The notes below the pieces were generated by a model, which had not been told where the DNA came from, did no database searches, and saw only the letters and a program-made list of their open reading frames with translations. The position numbers and the translations under genes are program-made. From an uncultured Oscillospiraceae bacterium (GTDB taxonomy: Bacteria > Bacillota > Clostridia > Oscillospirales > Oscillospiraceae), in assembly GCA_934591895.1 (NCBI GenBank), contig CAKTPP010000007.1, positions 65,509 to 129,508 on the forward strand: DNA of 64,000 nt. The letters run 5' to 3'. Positions within the stretch are counted from its first letter, which is position 1, and every line of letters begins with the position of its first letter. This document shows, one piece after another, positions 8,062 to 15,794 of the stretch.

Positions 8062-8822
8062 CGCAGTATTTTGACACCCACGCGCATTACGACAGCGGGA
8101 AGTTCAATGCCGACCGCGACGAGGTGCTGCGCGCCGTGCACGAGAGCGGCGTCGCGCTCGTGGTCGATCCCGGCGACAGCGGCGTCACGTCGGAGCGCGC
8201 CGTCGCGCTGGCACAGACGCACGATTTTGTCTATGCCGCCGTCGGCTGGCATCCGGAGGAGGCCGGCAGCTGGACGGACGGCAGCCTTGCGCACATCCGC
8301 GCGCTGGCGGCGCAGCCGAAGGTCTGTGCCATCGGCGAGATCGGGCTGGACTATTACTGGGACGCTTCCACAAAGGCGACGCAGGAAGCGATGTTCCGCG
8401 CGCAGCTGGAGCTTGCGCTCGAGCTGGATCTGCCGGTCATCGTGCATGACCGCGAGGCGCACGGCGACAGCCTGCGCATCGTGTGCGACTATCCGCGGCT
8501 GCGCGGCGTGTTCCACTGCTATTCCGGCAGTGTGGAGATGGCGCGCGAGCTGCTGCGCCGCGGCTGGTATCTCGGCTTTGACGGGCCGATCACGTACAAA
8601 AATGCCGCCAAGGCGCCCGAGGTGATCGCCGCCTGCCCGGTCGAGCGCATCCTGCTGGAAACGGACTCTCCCTATCTCGCGCCCGTGCCGAATCGCGGCA
8701 AGCGCAATGATTCACGCAACCTGCCGTTCGTCGCCGCGCGTATTGGGGAGATCAAGGGCATGACTACAGACCAGGTCGCGGAGGTAACACTGCAAAATGG
8801 AAAGAAACTCTTTGATCTCTGA
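8058..8822 (+). CDS. tatD: TatD family metal-dependent hydrolase (DNase)
   Basis: 254-residue TIM-barrel hydrolase. Metal ligands are visible: FDTHAHYD (HxH) at the N-terminus, GEIGLDYYW (Glu), VHDREAH (His), FHCYSG (His) and LETDSPYLAP (Asp). The family cleaves DNA from 3' ends and acts in oxidative repair or degradation. The start is fixed by the ATGA overlap with nadE. The 3' end overlaps the phosphatase gene by 26 bases, so the three genes are co-translated. Confidence 0.93.
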   Translation: MTQYFDTHAHYDSGKFNADRDEVLRAVHESGVALVVDPGDSGVTSERAVALAQTHDFVYAAVGWHPEEAGSWTDGSLAHIRALAAQPKVCAIGEIGLDYYWDASTKATQEAMFRAQLELALELDLPVIVHDREAHGDSLRIVCDYPRLRGVFHCYSGSVEMARELLRRGWYLGFDGPITYKNAAKAPEVIAACPVERILLETDSPYLAPVPNRGKRNDSRNLPFVAARIGEIKGMTTDQVAEVTLQNGKKLFDL

Positions 8823-9612
8823 ACACTATCTGCTGCGCGGCGCGCCGAACGCGCGCGATCTCGGCGGCCTGCCGACGATCGACGGGCATAGGGTGCGTGC
8901 CGGGGTGCTGCTGCGCAGCGGCGAGCTTGCGCGCATCACGGACGACGACGCGCAGACGCTCAGTCAATATCCGCTGCGCACGGTCGTCGACTTCCGCACC
9001 GATCTGGAGCGGGAGCAAAAGCCCGACCGCGTTCTTGCGGGCGTGCGCTACATTCACTGTCCGATCGTGCAGCAGACGGCGGCCGGCTTGACGCGCGAGG
9101 AGCACGCCGACCCCTACGGCGCCGTCGTCGCGCACGCGAAATTGCTGGCAGGCAGGGAGCGGGCGTTCATGTGCGAGCTTTACCGAAGCCTCGTCACGCA
9201 GGATTACTCTGTTGAGCACTACCGGCAGTTTTTCGCGCTTCTGCTCGCGCAGACGGACGGGGCGCTGCTCTACCACTGCTCCGCGGGGAAGGATCGCGTC
9301 GGCGTCGGCACGATGCTGCTGCTCACGGCGCTGGGTGTGGACTGGCCGGTCATCGTGGAAAACTATCTGATCACGAACGAGCGCATGGCCGCCTCGACCG
9401 ACTGCCTGCTGGCGGCGGTCAGGGACTATGACCTCACGGAGGCGGAGCGGGACGTGATCCGCACGTTCGACCGTGCGGATGCGGAGTTTCTGACCGCTGC
9501 GCGCGACGCGGCTGCGGAGCGCTGCGGCAGCGTGGACGCCTTCCTGACGCAGGCGCTCGGTGTCGGCGCGGCCGAGCGGGAGACGCTGCGTGCGCGCTGG
9601 CTGACCGAGTGA
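8797..9612 (+). CDS. Tyrosine/serine protein phosphatase (Y_phosphatase3 family)
   Basis: 271-residue cysteine-based phosphatase with the P-loop HCSAGKDRVGVG (CX5R: nucleophile Cys, catalytic Arg). The N-terminal NARDLGGLPTIDGHRV and LLRSGELARI, and the FRTDLERE segment are typical of the low-specificity tyrosine phosphatases found in Firmicutes and in mycobacterial PtpB-like proteins. No signal peptide is present. Substrates may be phosphoproteins or phosphoinositides; not determinable here. It is the last gene of the nadE-tatD run, and the start lies inside tatD. Confidence 0.88.
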   Translation: MERNSLISEHYLLRGAPNARDLGGLPTIDGHRVRAGVLLRSGELARITDDDAQTLSQYPLRTVVDFRTDLEREQKPDRVLAGVRYIHCPIVQQTAAGLTREEHADPYGAVVAHAKLLAGRERAFMCELYRSLVTQDYSVEHYRQFFALLLAQTDGALLYHCSAGKDRVGVGTMLLLTALGVDWPVIVENYLITNERMAASTDCLLAAVRDYDLTEAERDVIRTFDRADAEFLTAARDAAAERCGSVDAFLTQALGVGAAERETLRARWLTE

Positions 9613-9626
9613 TCCAGGAAATTGCA

Positions 9627-9671
9627 GCACAAGCGGCGTGCCGCCCAATGTGGGCGGCACGCCGCTTGTGC
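9627..9671. terminator. Long hairpin between convergent genes
   Basis: A perfect 20-bp stem (GCACAAGCGGCGTGCCGCCC and complement) around AATGT lies between the convergent phosphatase and sensor kinase genes. Neither side has a real T-run, so termination is inferred from position and stem strength. Confidence 0.6.
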
Positions 9672-9686
9672 CGGATATGGTGCGTA

Positions 9687-10748
9687 TCAGACCCTTGGTA
9701 TTCGATCCGCGAGAAAGATCAGGACAGGGTCTTCCTCTGCGCGGACATAGGGCGCCCTCGGCGCGCGAAACAGCGTCGATTCCGGCAGCACCGTGCTGAG
9801 CACGACGTGGAAGGTCGTGCCGTTCCAGTCGTTGCTTTCGAGCAGGATCGTGCCGTCGTGCTTTTCCGCGACGCCGAGCGCGACGGTGAGCCCGAAGCTG
9901 TTGCTGCTGAGGTCAGAAAAGTCCACGCCCGTCACGCGCAGCGGGATGAAGATCGTCCCGAGCTTTGCCGGGGCGATGCGCGTGCCGTCGTCACAGATGA
10001 TGATGTCGGCGCGCTCGTCCTCCTGCGTGACGCGGATGTGAATGCGGTCGCCGCGCGCGCAGCGCTCCATGCAGTTTGCGATGATGTTGAGCAGCATCCG
10101 CCGGATGAGCGCCGTGTCGAGTGCGCACTCGATCGGCGCTTCCGGAATGTCCACATCGAGCACGATGCCGTTGTCATCGGTGATCGACCGGAGGCTTTCC
10201 AGCAGCATCCGGCATTCCGCGCCGAGGTCGCACAGCTGCGGTGCGAATGCGAGCGAGCCGTCGCTCAGCCCCGAGGCGGTGGAGGCGTTGAGCGCAAAGC
10301 GCAGCAGCCGGTAATAAAACCGCTTGAGCTCCGCTGCGTTGTGGCGAAAATGCACGTCGCTCAGGCGCATGCCGTAGTCGGAGAAGTACGTTGCAAGCGT
10401 GTGAAAGCCCGACAGCGCCGTCAGAAACGGCGCGAACTGCGCACCTGCGCGCAGCGTGTTTTCGTCCTGCGGCTCGAGCGAGCAGAGCCGGAACGCGCCG
10501 AACGACGTTACGGAGACGATGACGTGGCGCTTGCCGACTGTAGCGGAGGTCACAAATTCCGTCGCCGTGGCCCCGGTGATGTGATCCGGCAGCAGCTCGG
10601 AGAGCTTGTGGTTCGTGCGGTCGCCGCGAAAGAGCTCCTGTGCCGCCGGATTCATGAATGCAATGAACTGCCCCTGCACGCCGAGCACGGCTGTGGTGCT
10701 CATGGAAAACAGCGTGCTGAGCGAGTCGATGATTTGCGTGTTGCTCAT
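9687..10748 (-). CDS. Sensor histidine kinase-like protein with degenerate H-box
   Basis: 353 residues, no transmembrane segment. The N-terminal 60 residues look PAS-like (LGVQGQFIAFMNPAAQELF). A helical middle contains FRHNAAELKRFYYRLLRFA where a phospho-accepting helix would lie, although the canonical HE dipeptide is absent. The C-terminal ATPase domain has an N-box (LLNIIANCMERC), ICDDGTRI in place of DNGxG, and NSFGLTVALGVAEKHDG as G2 box. The degenerate DDGTR motif makes activity uncertain. No response regulator gene is adjacent. It could be a cytoplasmic redox or metabolite sensor, or a non-kinase ATP-binding regulator; I cannot assign the pathway. Confidence 0.7.
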   Translation of the reverse strand: MSNTQIIDSLSTLFSMSTTAVLGVQGQFIAFMNPAAQELFRGDRTNHKLSELLPDHITGATATEFVTSATVGKRHVIVSVTSFGAFRLCSLEPQDENTLRAGAQFAPFLTALSGFHTLATYFSDYGMRLSDVHFRHNAAELKRFYYRLLRFALNASTASGLSDGSLAFAPQLCDLGAECRMLLESLRSITDDNGIVLDVDIPEAPIECALDTALIRRMLLNIIANCMERCARGDRIHIRVTQEDERADIIICDDGTRIAPAKLGTIFIPLRVTGVDFSDLSSNSFGLTVALGVAEKHDGTILLESNDWNGTTFHVVLSTVLPESTLFRAPRAPYVRAEEDPVLIFLADRIPRV

Positions 10749-10781
10749 TTTCCAATCCCCCCCTGAGATGTATTAAAAATC

Positions 10782-10810
10782 AGTATAACAGAGTTTGACA
10801 ATCATTACAA
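10782..10810 (-). promoter_or_regulatory. Promoter of the sensor kinase-like gene
   Basis: Minus strand TTGTAA, 17 bases, TATACT. The start codon lies 34 bases downstream of the -10 box, preceded by GGGGGG as ribosome binding site. Confidence 0.72.
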
Positions 10811-10882
10811 GATTCTGCACAAATCTGAGCGGAAAATTGTCACATGTGATCGATGCGGTGGGACAGGCAGGAAAGAATGTGG

Positions 10883-10911
10883 TTGCGCTTTTCCCCGAAT
10901 TGTTATAAAAT
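10883..10911 (+). promoter_or_regulatory. Promoter of gap
   Basis: TTGCGC, 17 bases, TAAAAT, about 60 bases upstream of the gap ATG. Confidence 0.7.
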
Positions 10912-10970
10912 GAGGGCGTATGAAATGCGCTGCGTGCTGTGCGCAGCAGATCTAACAGGAGGAAACGAGT

Positions 10971-11990
10971 ATGATTAAAATTGGCATCAATGGCTTCGGC
11001 CGCATCGGCCGTCTGGCATTCCGCGCCGCGATCTGCGCTGACGATATTGAGGTCGTCGCCGTCAACGCTCCGGACAAAACGCCCGAGCAGCTGGCATATA
11101 CCGTGAAGTATGACTCCGTGCACGGCCGCTTCAACGGCACCGTTGATTTTGAGGAAGGCGAAAACCCGGCCCTGATCGTCAACGGCAAGCGCGTTGCGCT
11201 GCTCAACAACCGCGACGCGAAGCTCCTGCCCTGGGGCGAGCTGGGTGTCGAGTACGTGCTCGAGTGCACCGGCGCGTTCCTGACCAAGGAGAAGGCGCAG
11301 GATCACCTCGATGCCGGCGCGCAGGTCGTCGTGCTCTCCGGCCCGTCGAAGGACGACACGCCGATGTTCGTCTGCGGCGTCAACCTTGACGCTTACACCC
11401 CCGACATCAAGATCGTGTCCAATGCTTCCTGCACCACCAACTGCCTTGCGCCGCTGGCCAAGATCATCAACGACAACTTCGGCATCGTCGAGGGTCTCAT
11501 GACCACCGTCCACGCCGACACCGCCACCCAGCAGGTCGTTGACGGCTTCTCCAAGAAGAACTGGCGCCTGTCGCGCGGCGTGCACGGCAACATCATCCCG
11601 ACCAGCACCGGTGCTGCCAAGGCTGTCGGCAAGGTCATTCCGGCGCTTCAGGGCAAGCTGACCGGCACCTCCATGCGTATCCCGAGCGCGGATGTGTCCA
11701 TCGTCGACCTGACCTGCCGTCTGGAAAAGGCCGCAACCTATGAAGAGATCTGCGCCGCCGTCAAGGCCGCTGCGGAAGGCCCGATGGCCGGCATCGTCGA
11801 GTATGTTGACGACGAGGTCGTCTCCTCCGACTTCATCACCGATCCGCACACCAGCATCTTCGATGCCAGAGCGGGTCTGGCGCTCAACGATCACTTCGTC
11901 AAGCTCATGGCGTGGTACGACAACGAGTGGGGCTTCTCCAACAAGATGCTCGACCTCACGCGCCACATCGACAGCGTCCGCAAGGCCTGA
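10971..11990 (+). CDS. gap: Glyceraldehyde-3-phosphate dehydrogenase
   Basis: Glycolytic NAD-dependent enzyme, 339 residues. The NAD-binding start is MIKIGINGFGRIGR, and the active site is SNASCTTNC with Cys154; the C-terminal WYDNEWGFSNKM is present. Codon use is more biased toward C-ending codons than in neighbours, as expected for a highly expressed gene. AGGAGG lies 9 bases upstream. It has its own promoter and terminator and is not clustered with pgk or tpi in this window. Confidence 0.98.
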   Translation: MIKIGINGFGRIGRLAFRAAICADDIEVVAVNAPDKTPEQLAYTVKYDSVHGRFNGTVDFEEGENPALIVNGKRVALLNNRDAKLLPWGELGVEYVLECTGAFLTKEKAQDHLDAGAQVVVLSGPSKDDTPMFVCGVNLDAYTPDIKIVSNASCTTNCLAPLAKIINDNFGIVEGLMTTVHADTATQQVVDGFSKKNWRLSRGVHGNIIPTSTGAAKAVGKVIPALQGKLTGTSMRIPSADVSIVDLTCRLEKAATYEEICAAVKAAAEGPMAGIVEYVDDEVVSSDFITDPHTSIFDARAGLALNDHFVKLMAWYDNEWGFSNKMLDLTRHIDSVRKA

Positions 11991-12010
11991 TCGAAAAAAT
12001 CCAACTGCAA

Positions 12011-12044
12011 ATCAAGGGAATGCATCGCGTTCCCTTGATTTTTT
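12011..12044 (+). terminator. Terminator of gap
   Basis: A 10-bp stem (ATCAAGGGAA and complement) around a 9-base loop is followed by T6. The stem is preceded by an A-rich stretch. Confidence 0.9.
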
Positions 12045-12102
12045 CTGCGTGTTCGTGTAAAGTATAGCGGCACATGAAATTTCAGCGGGGAGGGAGCGCG
12101 TT

Positions 12103-13710
12103 TTGCAGGAAAACAGCAAGCAGAACTATCTCCACGGCGCGGCCATCATGGCGGCCGGTGTGGTGGTCATCAAGATCCTCGGCGCGATCTATAAGATCCC
12201 GCTCGGAAACATCCTCGGCGACGAGGGATACGGATACTTTTCCGTCGCTTACAATATCTACAACGTGTTTCTCACCATGGCCACGGCGGGCATGCCGGTC
12301 GCGCTCTCGCGCATGATCAGCGAGGCGGACACGCTCGGCCGTCCCATGCAGGTGCGCAAGATCTTCCGCGTCGCATGGCTGACATTTGCGGTCTTCGGGC
12401 TGCTGCTCGGACTGGTCATGTTCCTGTTTCCGACGGAGCTGGCCGGACTGCTCAACAATGTCCGCGCGGCGCAGAGCATCTGGGCGCTGTCTCCGGCGCT
12501 CGTGCTTGTGTACCTGACGAGCACGTACCGCGGCTATGCGCAGGGCATGAGCAACATGAAGCCGACCACCGTCTCGCAGATCCTCGAGGTCGTGGGCAAG
12601 GTCGCCGTCGGTCTGGTGCTCGCGTGGAGCTTTACGCGCGCGGGCAAGGGGCTGCCGGTCGCTTCGGCGGGCGCGATCTTCGGCGTCACGGCGGGCGGCG
12701 CGTTTGCGCTCATCTACATCTCGATCTACAAGCACCGGCACTATCCGGACAAGCCGGTCGCAGACCCGGACGTGCCGGACTCTGCCGGACGCATCCTCGG
12801 CACGCTGCTGCGCATCAGCATTCCGATCGCACTCGGCTCGAGCGTTTTGAGCATCATCAACCTCATCGACACCAAGCTCATCATGTACCGCCTGCAGACG
12901 GCGCTCGGCTATTCCGAGACCTATGCCAACGTCCTCTACGGCGTCTACGGCAAGGTGCAGACGCTCTACAATCTGCCGGCGGCGTTCGTGACGCCGATGA
13001 CGATCAGCATCGTTCCGGCCATCGCCGCCATGGTCGTACAGAAGAAATACGATCAGGGGCATGCCGTCGCAGAGTCGGCGCTGCGCATCTCGGCCGCGGT
13101 CGCCATGCCGATGGGCATCGGTCTGGCCGTGCTGTCGGGGCCAATCGTGAATGTGCTCTATCCGCGCAGCAACGCAGCCGGCCCGACCTTGCTGCTGCTG
13201 CTCGGGATCGCGTCCGTGTTCGTGTGCATTTCGCTGATCACGACGGCGGTGCTGCAGGCGACCGGGCATGAGTTGTGTCCCGTGTGGTCGATGCTGGCCG
13301 GCGGCGCGGCAAAGGTCGCAGTCAACTGGTTTCTGATCGCGGTGCCGGAGCTCAACATCGTCGGCGCGCCGGTCGGCACGCTCGCGTGCTACGTGGTCAT
13401 CTGCATCATGAACTACATCTTCCTGTGCCGCACGCTGCACGAGCGGCTGCACATCGGGCGCTGCCTCGCGCGCCCGCTGCTGAGCACGGTGCTCATGGCG
13501 GCCGTCGCCGGCGGCGTGTACGCCGGGCTTTCTGCCGCCATGGGCGGTGACCTGAGCTGGAAGCGTATGGCGCTGGCCATGCTCGCGGCGATGGTCTGCG
13601 CAGTCGTGACATATCTTGTCGCGGTGGTCAAAACACGCGCCATCACGCTTGCGGATATGCAGCTGATCCCGCGCGGCGAAAAGCTCGCAAAAATCCTGCA
13701 TATAAGATGA
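12103..13710 (+). CDS. SpoVB-type polysaccharide flippase (MATE/MOP superfamily)
   Basis: 535-residue integral membrane protein with about 14 hydrophobic segments, in the oligosaccharide flippase/SpoVB group. The start HGAAIMAAGVVVIKILGAIYKIPL and EGYGYFSVAYNIYN are typical of the SpoVB/YtgP/YabM family, which moves lipid-linked precursors during spore cortex or cell wall synthesis. The start codon is TTG: GGAGGGAG lies 6 bases before it and no suitable ATG is near. It is followed by mazG, matching the yabM-mazG(yabN)-rqcP order in Bacillus, which favours a YabM/SpoVB-like role. Substrate is inferred. Confidence 0.85.
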   Translation: MQENSKQNYLHGAAIMAAGVVVIKILGAIYKIPLGNILGDEGYGYFSVAYNIYNVFLTMATAGMPVALSRMISEADTLGRPMQVRKIFRVAWLTFAVFGLLLGLVMFLFPTELAGLLNNVRAAQSIWALSPALVLVYLTSTYRGYAQGMSNMKPTTVSQILEVVGKVAVGLVLAWSFTRAGKGLPVASAGAIFGVTAGGAFALIYISIYKHRHYPDKPVADPDVPDSAGRILGTLLRISIPIALGSSVLSIINLIDTKLIMYRLQTALGYSETYANVLYGVYGKVQTLYNLPAAFVTPMTISIVPAIAAMVVQKKYDQGHAVAESALRISAAVAMPMGIGLAVLSGPIVNVLYPRSNAAGPTLLLLLGIASVFVCISLITTAVLQATGHELCPVWSMLAGGAAKVAVNWFLIAVPELNIVGAPVGTLACYVVICIMNYIFLCRTLHERLHIGRCLARPLLSTVLMAAVAGGVYAGLSAAMGGDLSWKRMALAMLAAMVCAVVTYLVAVVKTRAITLADMQLIPRGEKLAKILHIR

Positions 13711-13776
13711 CATAACACCGAAAACCCTGAATTTTCAATGGTTTTTTCAAAAAAGGGTTGCAGAAGGAGCAAAATT

Positions 13777-14595
13777 GTGTTAGATTTTCTCTGCAAAGAA
13801 CGCTATGACCTGCGCGACTTCGTTGCGCTCGTTTCGTACCTGCGCTCGCCGAACGGCTGCCCCTGGGATCAGGTGCAGACGCACGAGAGCATCCGCCGCA
13901 ACTTCCTTGAGGAGACGTATGAGGCCTGCGAGGCGATCGACGCCGGTGACCTTGTGCATATGCGTGAGGAGCTGGGCGACGTGCTCATGCAGGTGCTGTT
14001 TCACACGGATATCGAGCGCGAGGCCGGGCATTTTGATATTGACGATGTGGCCGACGCCGCCTGCAAAAAGCTCGTCTACCGGCATCCGCACGTGTTTCGG
14101 CGCGACGATCCGGACACGCCGGATTGGGACACGATGAAGCAGCGCGAGCGCGCGCAGACGACCACCGCCGAGGCGATGGACAGCGTGGCGCGCAGTCTGC
14201 CGGCACTCTGGCGCTGCGACAAGATCCAGGCCAAGGCCGCCAAGACCGGCTTTGAATGGCCGGATGTGAATGCGGCGCTCGACAAGGTCGACGAGGAGAC
14301 GCGCGAGCTGCGCGCGGCCGTGGCCTCCGGCGACGCGGAGGCGATCGGCGACGAACTGGGTGACCTGCTCTTTGCCGCCGTGAAGGTGGCGCGTTTTACG
14401 GGCGTCGATCCCGAGCAGGCGGCACACGCCGCGTGCGAAAAATTTATCCGCAGGTTTTCCGCCATGGAAGCCGCGGCCGCGAACGACGGTGCACCGCTCG
14501 AGCAGCGCACGCTTGCGCAGATGCTCACGCTCTGGCAGCAGGCAAAGCAGACCGTCGCCGCGGAACAGGAACGCAGGAAATCTGCACGGCAGTGA
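13777..14595 (+). CDS. mazG: Nucleoside triphosphate pyrophosphohydrolase MazG
   Basis: Hydrolyses (d)NTPs to NMP and pyrophosphate for housecleaning. 272 residues with two MazG folds: SPNGCPWDQVQTHESI, EETYEACEAID and EELGDVLMQVLFH in the first, and a second EExxE-type repeat EVDEETRELRAAV/IGDELGDLLFA. The N-terminal SAM-methyltransferase part of Bacillus YabN is absent. Start GTG at 13777 is chosen because AAGGAG lies 7 bases upstream; an ATG 39 bases earlier would include the ribosome binding site. Confidence 0.92.
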   Translation: MLDFLCKERYDLRDFVALVSYLRSPNGCPWDQVQTHESIRRNFLEETYEACEAIDAGDLVHMREELGDVLMQVLFHTDIEREAGHFDIDDVADAACKKLVYRHPHVFRRDDPDTPDWDTMKQRERAQTTTAEAMDSVARSLPALWRCDKIQAKAAKTGFEWPDVNAALDKVDEETRELRAAVASGDAEAIGDELGDLLFAAVKVARFTGVDPEQAAHAACEKFIRRFSAMEAAAANDGAPLEQRTLAQMLTLWQQAKQTVAAEQERRKSARQ

Positions 14596-14663
14596 GAGAC
14601 CCGTGCGGGATTCTATAAGAATGGCATATGCCAACACAAACATGAAGTAGGAGGATTACCATC

Positions 14664-14939
14664 ATGAATAAGGCAGAACTGATTGCTGCAGTTGCTGAAA
14701 AGACCGGCCTGTCCAAGAAGGACAGCGAGAAGGCCGTCAACGCGGCGTTCGACACCATCGCCGCGAACCTTGAGGTCGGCGAAAAGGTGCAGCTCGTCGG
14801 CTTCGGCGTGTTTGACATCAAGGAGCGCGGCGCCCGTATCGGCCGCAACCCCAAGACCAAGGAAGAGATCGAGATCCCGGCCACGCGCGTGCCTGTTTTC
14901 AAGGCGGGCAAGGTGCTCAAGGACGCGGTTTCCAAATAA
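14664..14939 (+). CDS. hup: HU-family DNA-binding protein
   Basis: 91-residue nucleoid protein, forms dimers that bend DNA. The N-terminus MNKAELIAAVAEKTGLSKKD and the arm region GFGVFDIKERGARIGRNPKT are diagnostic. AGGAGG lies 9 bases upstream. It sits between mazG and rqcP, a common position in Clostridia. A 55-base gap to rqcP contains a CGCTCCGG/CCGGAGCG hairpin with a short T-run that could act as a partial terminator, allowing hup to be expressed above rqcP. Confidence 0.97.
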   Translation: MNKAELIAAVAEKTGLSKKDSEKAVNAAFDTIAANLEVGEKVQLVGFGVFDIKERGARIGRNPKTKEEIEIPATRVPVFKAGKVLKDAVSK

Positions 14940-14956
14940 GAACGATGTGAAACGCT

Positions 14957-14979
14957 CCGGGATGACCGGAGCGTTTTTG
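14957..14979 (+). terminator. Weak terminator between hup and rqcP
   Basis: CGCTCCGG pairs with CCGGAGCG around a short loop and is followed by TTTTTG. It lies 15 bases after the hup stop. Read-through into rqcP is likely because rqcP has no clear promoter of its own. Confidence 0.6.
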
Positions 14980-14993
14980 TCAGGAGGAGCTTT

Positions 14994-15239
14994 ATGCGTC
15001 TGGACAAATATCTGAAAGTTTCGCGCCTCATCAAGCGCCGCACGGTGGCAAACGACGCCTGCGACGGTCAGCGCATCACGGTCAACGGCCGCACGGCCAA
15101 GGCGTCGTATGACGTCAGGATCGGCGACGTGATCGAGATCGCCCTCGGCCAGCGCACCGTGAGGGTGGAGGTGCTCGCCGTCACGGAGAATGCGAAAAAA
15201 GACGATGCCGCGGCCATGTACCGCGAGCTCGCCGAATAA
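14994..15239 (+). CDS. rqcP: S4-domain protein RqcP (YabO)
   Basis: 81-residue S4 RNA-binding protein. The sequence MRLDKYLKVSRLIKRRTVAN and GDVIEIALGQRTVRVEV closely follow Bacillus YabO/RqcP, which binds stalled 50S subunits and works with RqcH in alanine tailing during ribosome quality control. AGGAGG lies 7 bases before the ATG. The mazG-(hup)-rqcP order supports the assignment. The related heat-shock protein Hsp15 is usually longer. Confidence 0.88.
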   Translation: MRLDKYLKVSRLIKRRTVANDACDGQRITVNGRTAKASYDVRIGDVIEIALGQRTVRVEVLAVTENAKKDDAAAMYRELAE

Positions 15240-15246
15240 AGCGCAG

Positions 15247-15284
15247 CAAAAAACCGCCGCTCCGTTCGGAGCGGCGGTTTTGCT
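15247..15284. terminator. Bidirectional terminator
   Basis: A 13-bp stem (AAACCGCCGCTCC and complement) around GTTC is flanked by A-run and T-run, between rqcP (plus) and the P-loop gene (minus). Confidence 0.9.
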
Positions 15285-15289
15285 GTGTG

Positions 15290-15709
15290 TCAGATCATGT
15301 ATTTGGTAATCTCGCTGCCGGTCGCTGCAGGATCCATGCTCAGAGACAGGGTGAACTGAATGTGCTCACGCTCGGAGAAATCGTTCAGCCATGCCAGGAA
15401 CTCTGCGATCTGCTGCTCGGAAACCTCGGAGAGCATTTTCGTAAAGTTGTCAATAAACACATGGGTGATGTCATAGTTGCCGGCATGCAGGCCGCTGAGG
15501 AAGCCCTTGAAGAAATCGTAAGAGCCCATCGCGGATGCATAGTCGCAGGCGTAGATCAGGCGTGCCTGATACGGAATATCGTAGGTGAGTTTTTTATCCT
15601 TTTCAATGCACACGACAGAACCGGATTCCTCGCGGACAGCCGTGGCGACCATTTCCACCAGACGTTTTGTTTTGCCGGAACCTTTGAGACCCATGATCAG
15701 CTCGACCAT
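15290..15709 (-). CDS. Small P-loop ATP-binding protein, function unknown
   Basis: 139 residues starting MVELIMGLKGSGKTKRLVEM, with Walker A GLKGSGKT at residues 7-14. A hydrophobic strand ending in Asp (HVFIDNFTKML) could be Walker B. The rest has no motif I recognise. AAGGAG precedes the ATG. The gene is monocistronic on the minus strand, between rqcP and pgi. It resembles short clostridial proteins annotated only as ATP-binding. RecA/thymidine-kinase-like folding is possible but not shown. Confidence 0.75.
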   Translation of the reverse strand: MVELIMGLKGSGKTKRLVEMVATAVREESGSVVCIEKDKKLTYDIPYQARLIYACDYASAMGSYDFFKGFLSGLHAGNYDITHVFIDNFTKMLSEVSEQQIAEFLAWLNDFSEREHIQFTLSLSMDPAATGSEITKYMI

Positions 15710-15794
15710 ATGTCAATCACACTCCTTTTGAAAGTCAGGGCGGCGCCCTGTGTATAGATTATCATGTTTTTGCGCCGACTGCAACGATAACTTT

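Noticed and set aside
12082..13713. Long minus-strand frame opposite the SpoVB-type gene (and similar long antisense frames opposite murD, pgi, guaA, prkC and the SPOCS gene)
   Set aside because: High GC content keeps antisense frames open. The products are Arg/His/Asp-rich with no recognisable domain, and the sense genes are well supported.
13711..13776. Attenuator between the SpoVB-type gene and mazG
   Set aside because: AAAACC and GGTTTT can pair with a T-run following, but the stem is short and AT-rich; support is too weak.
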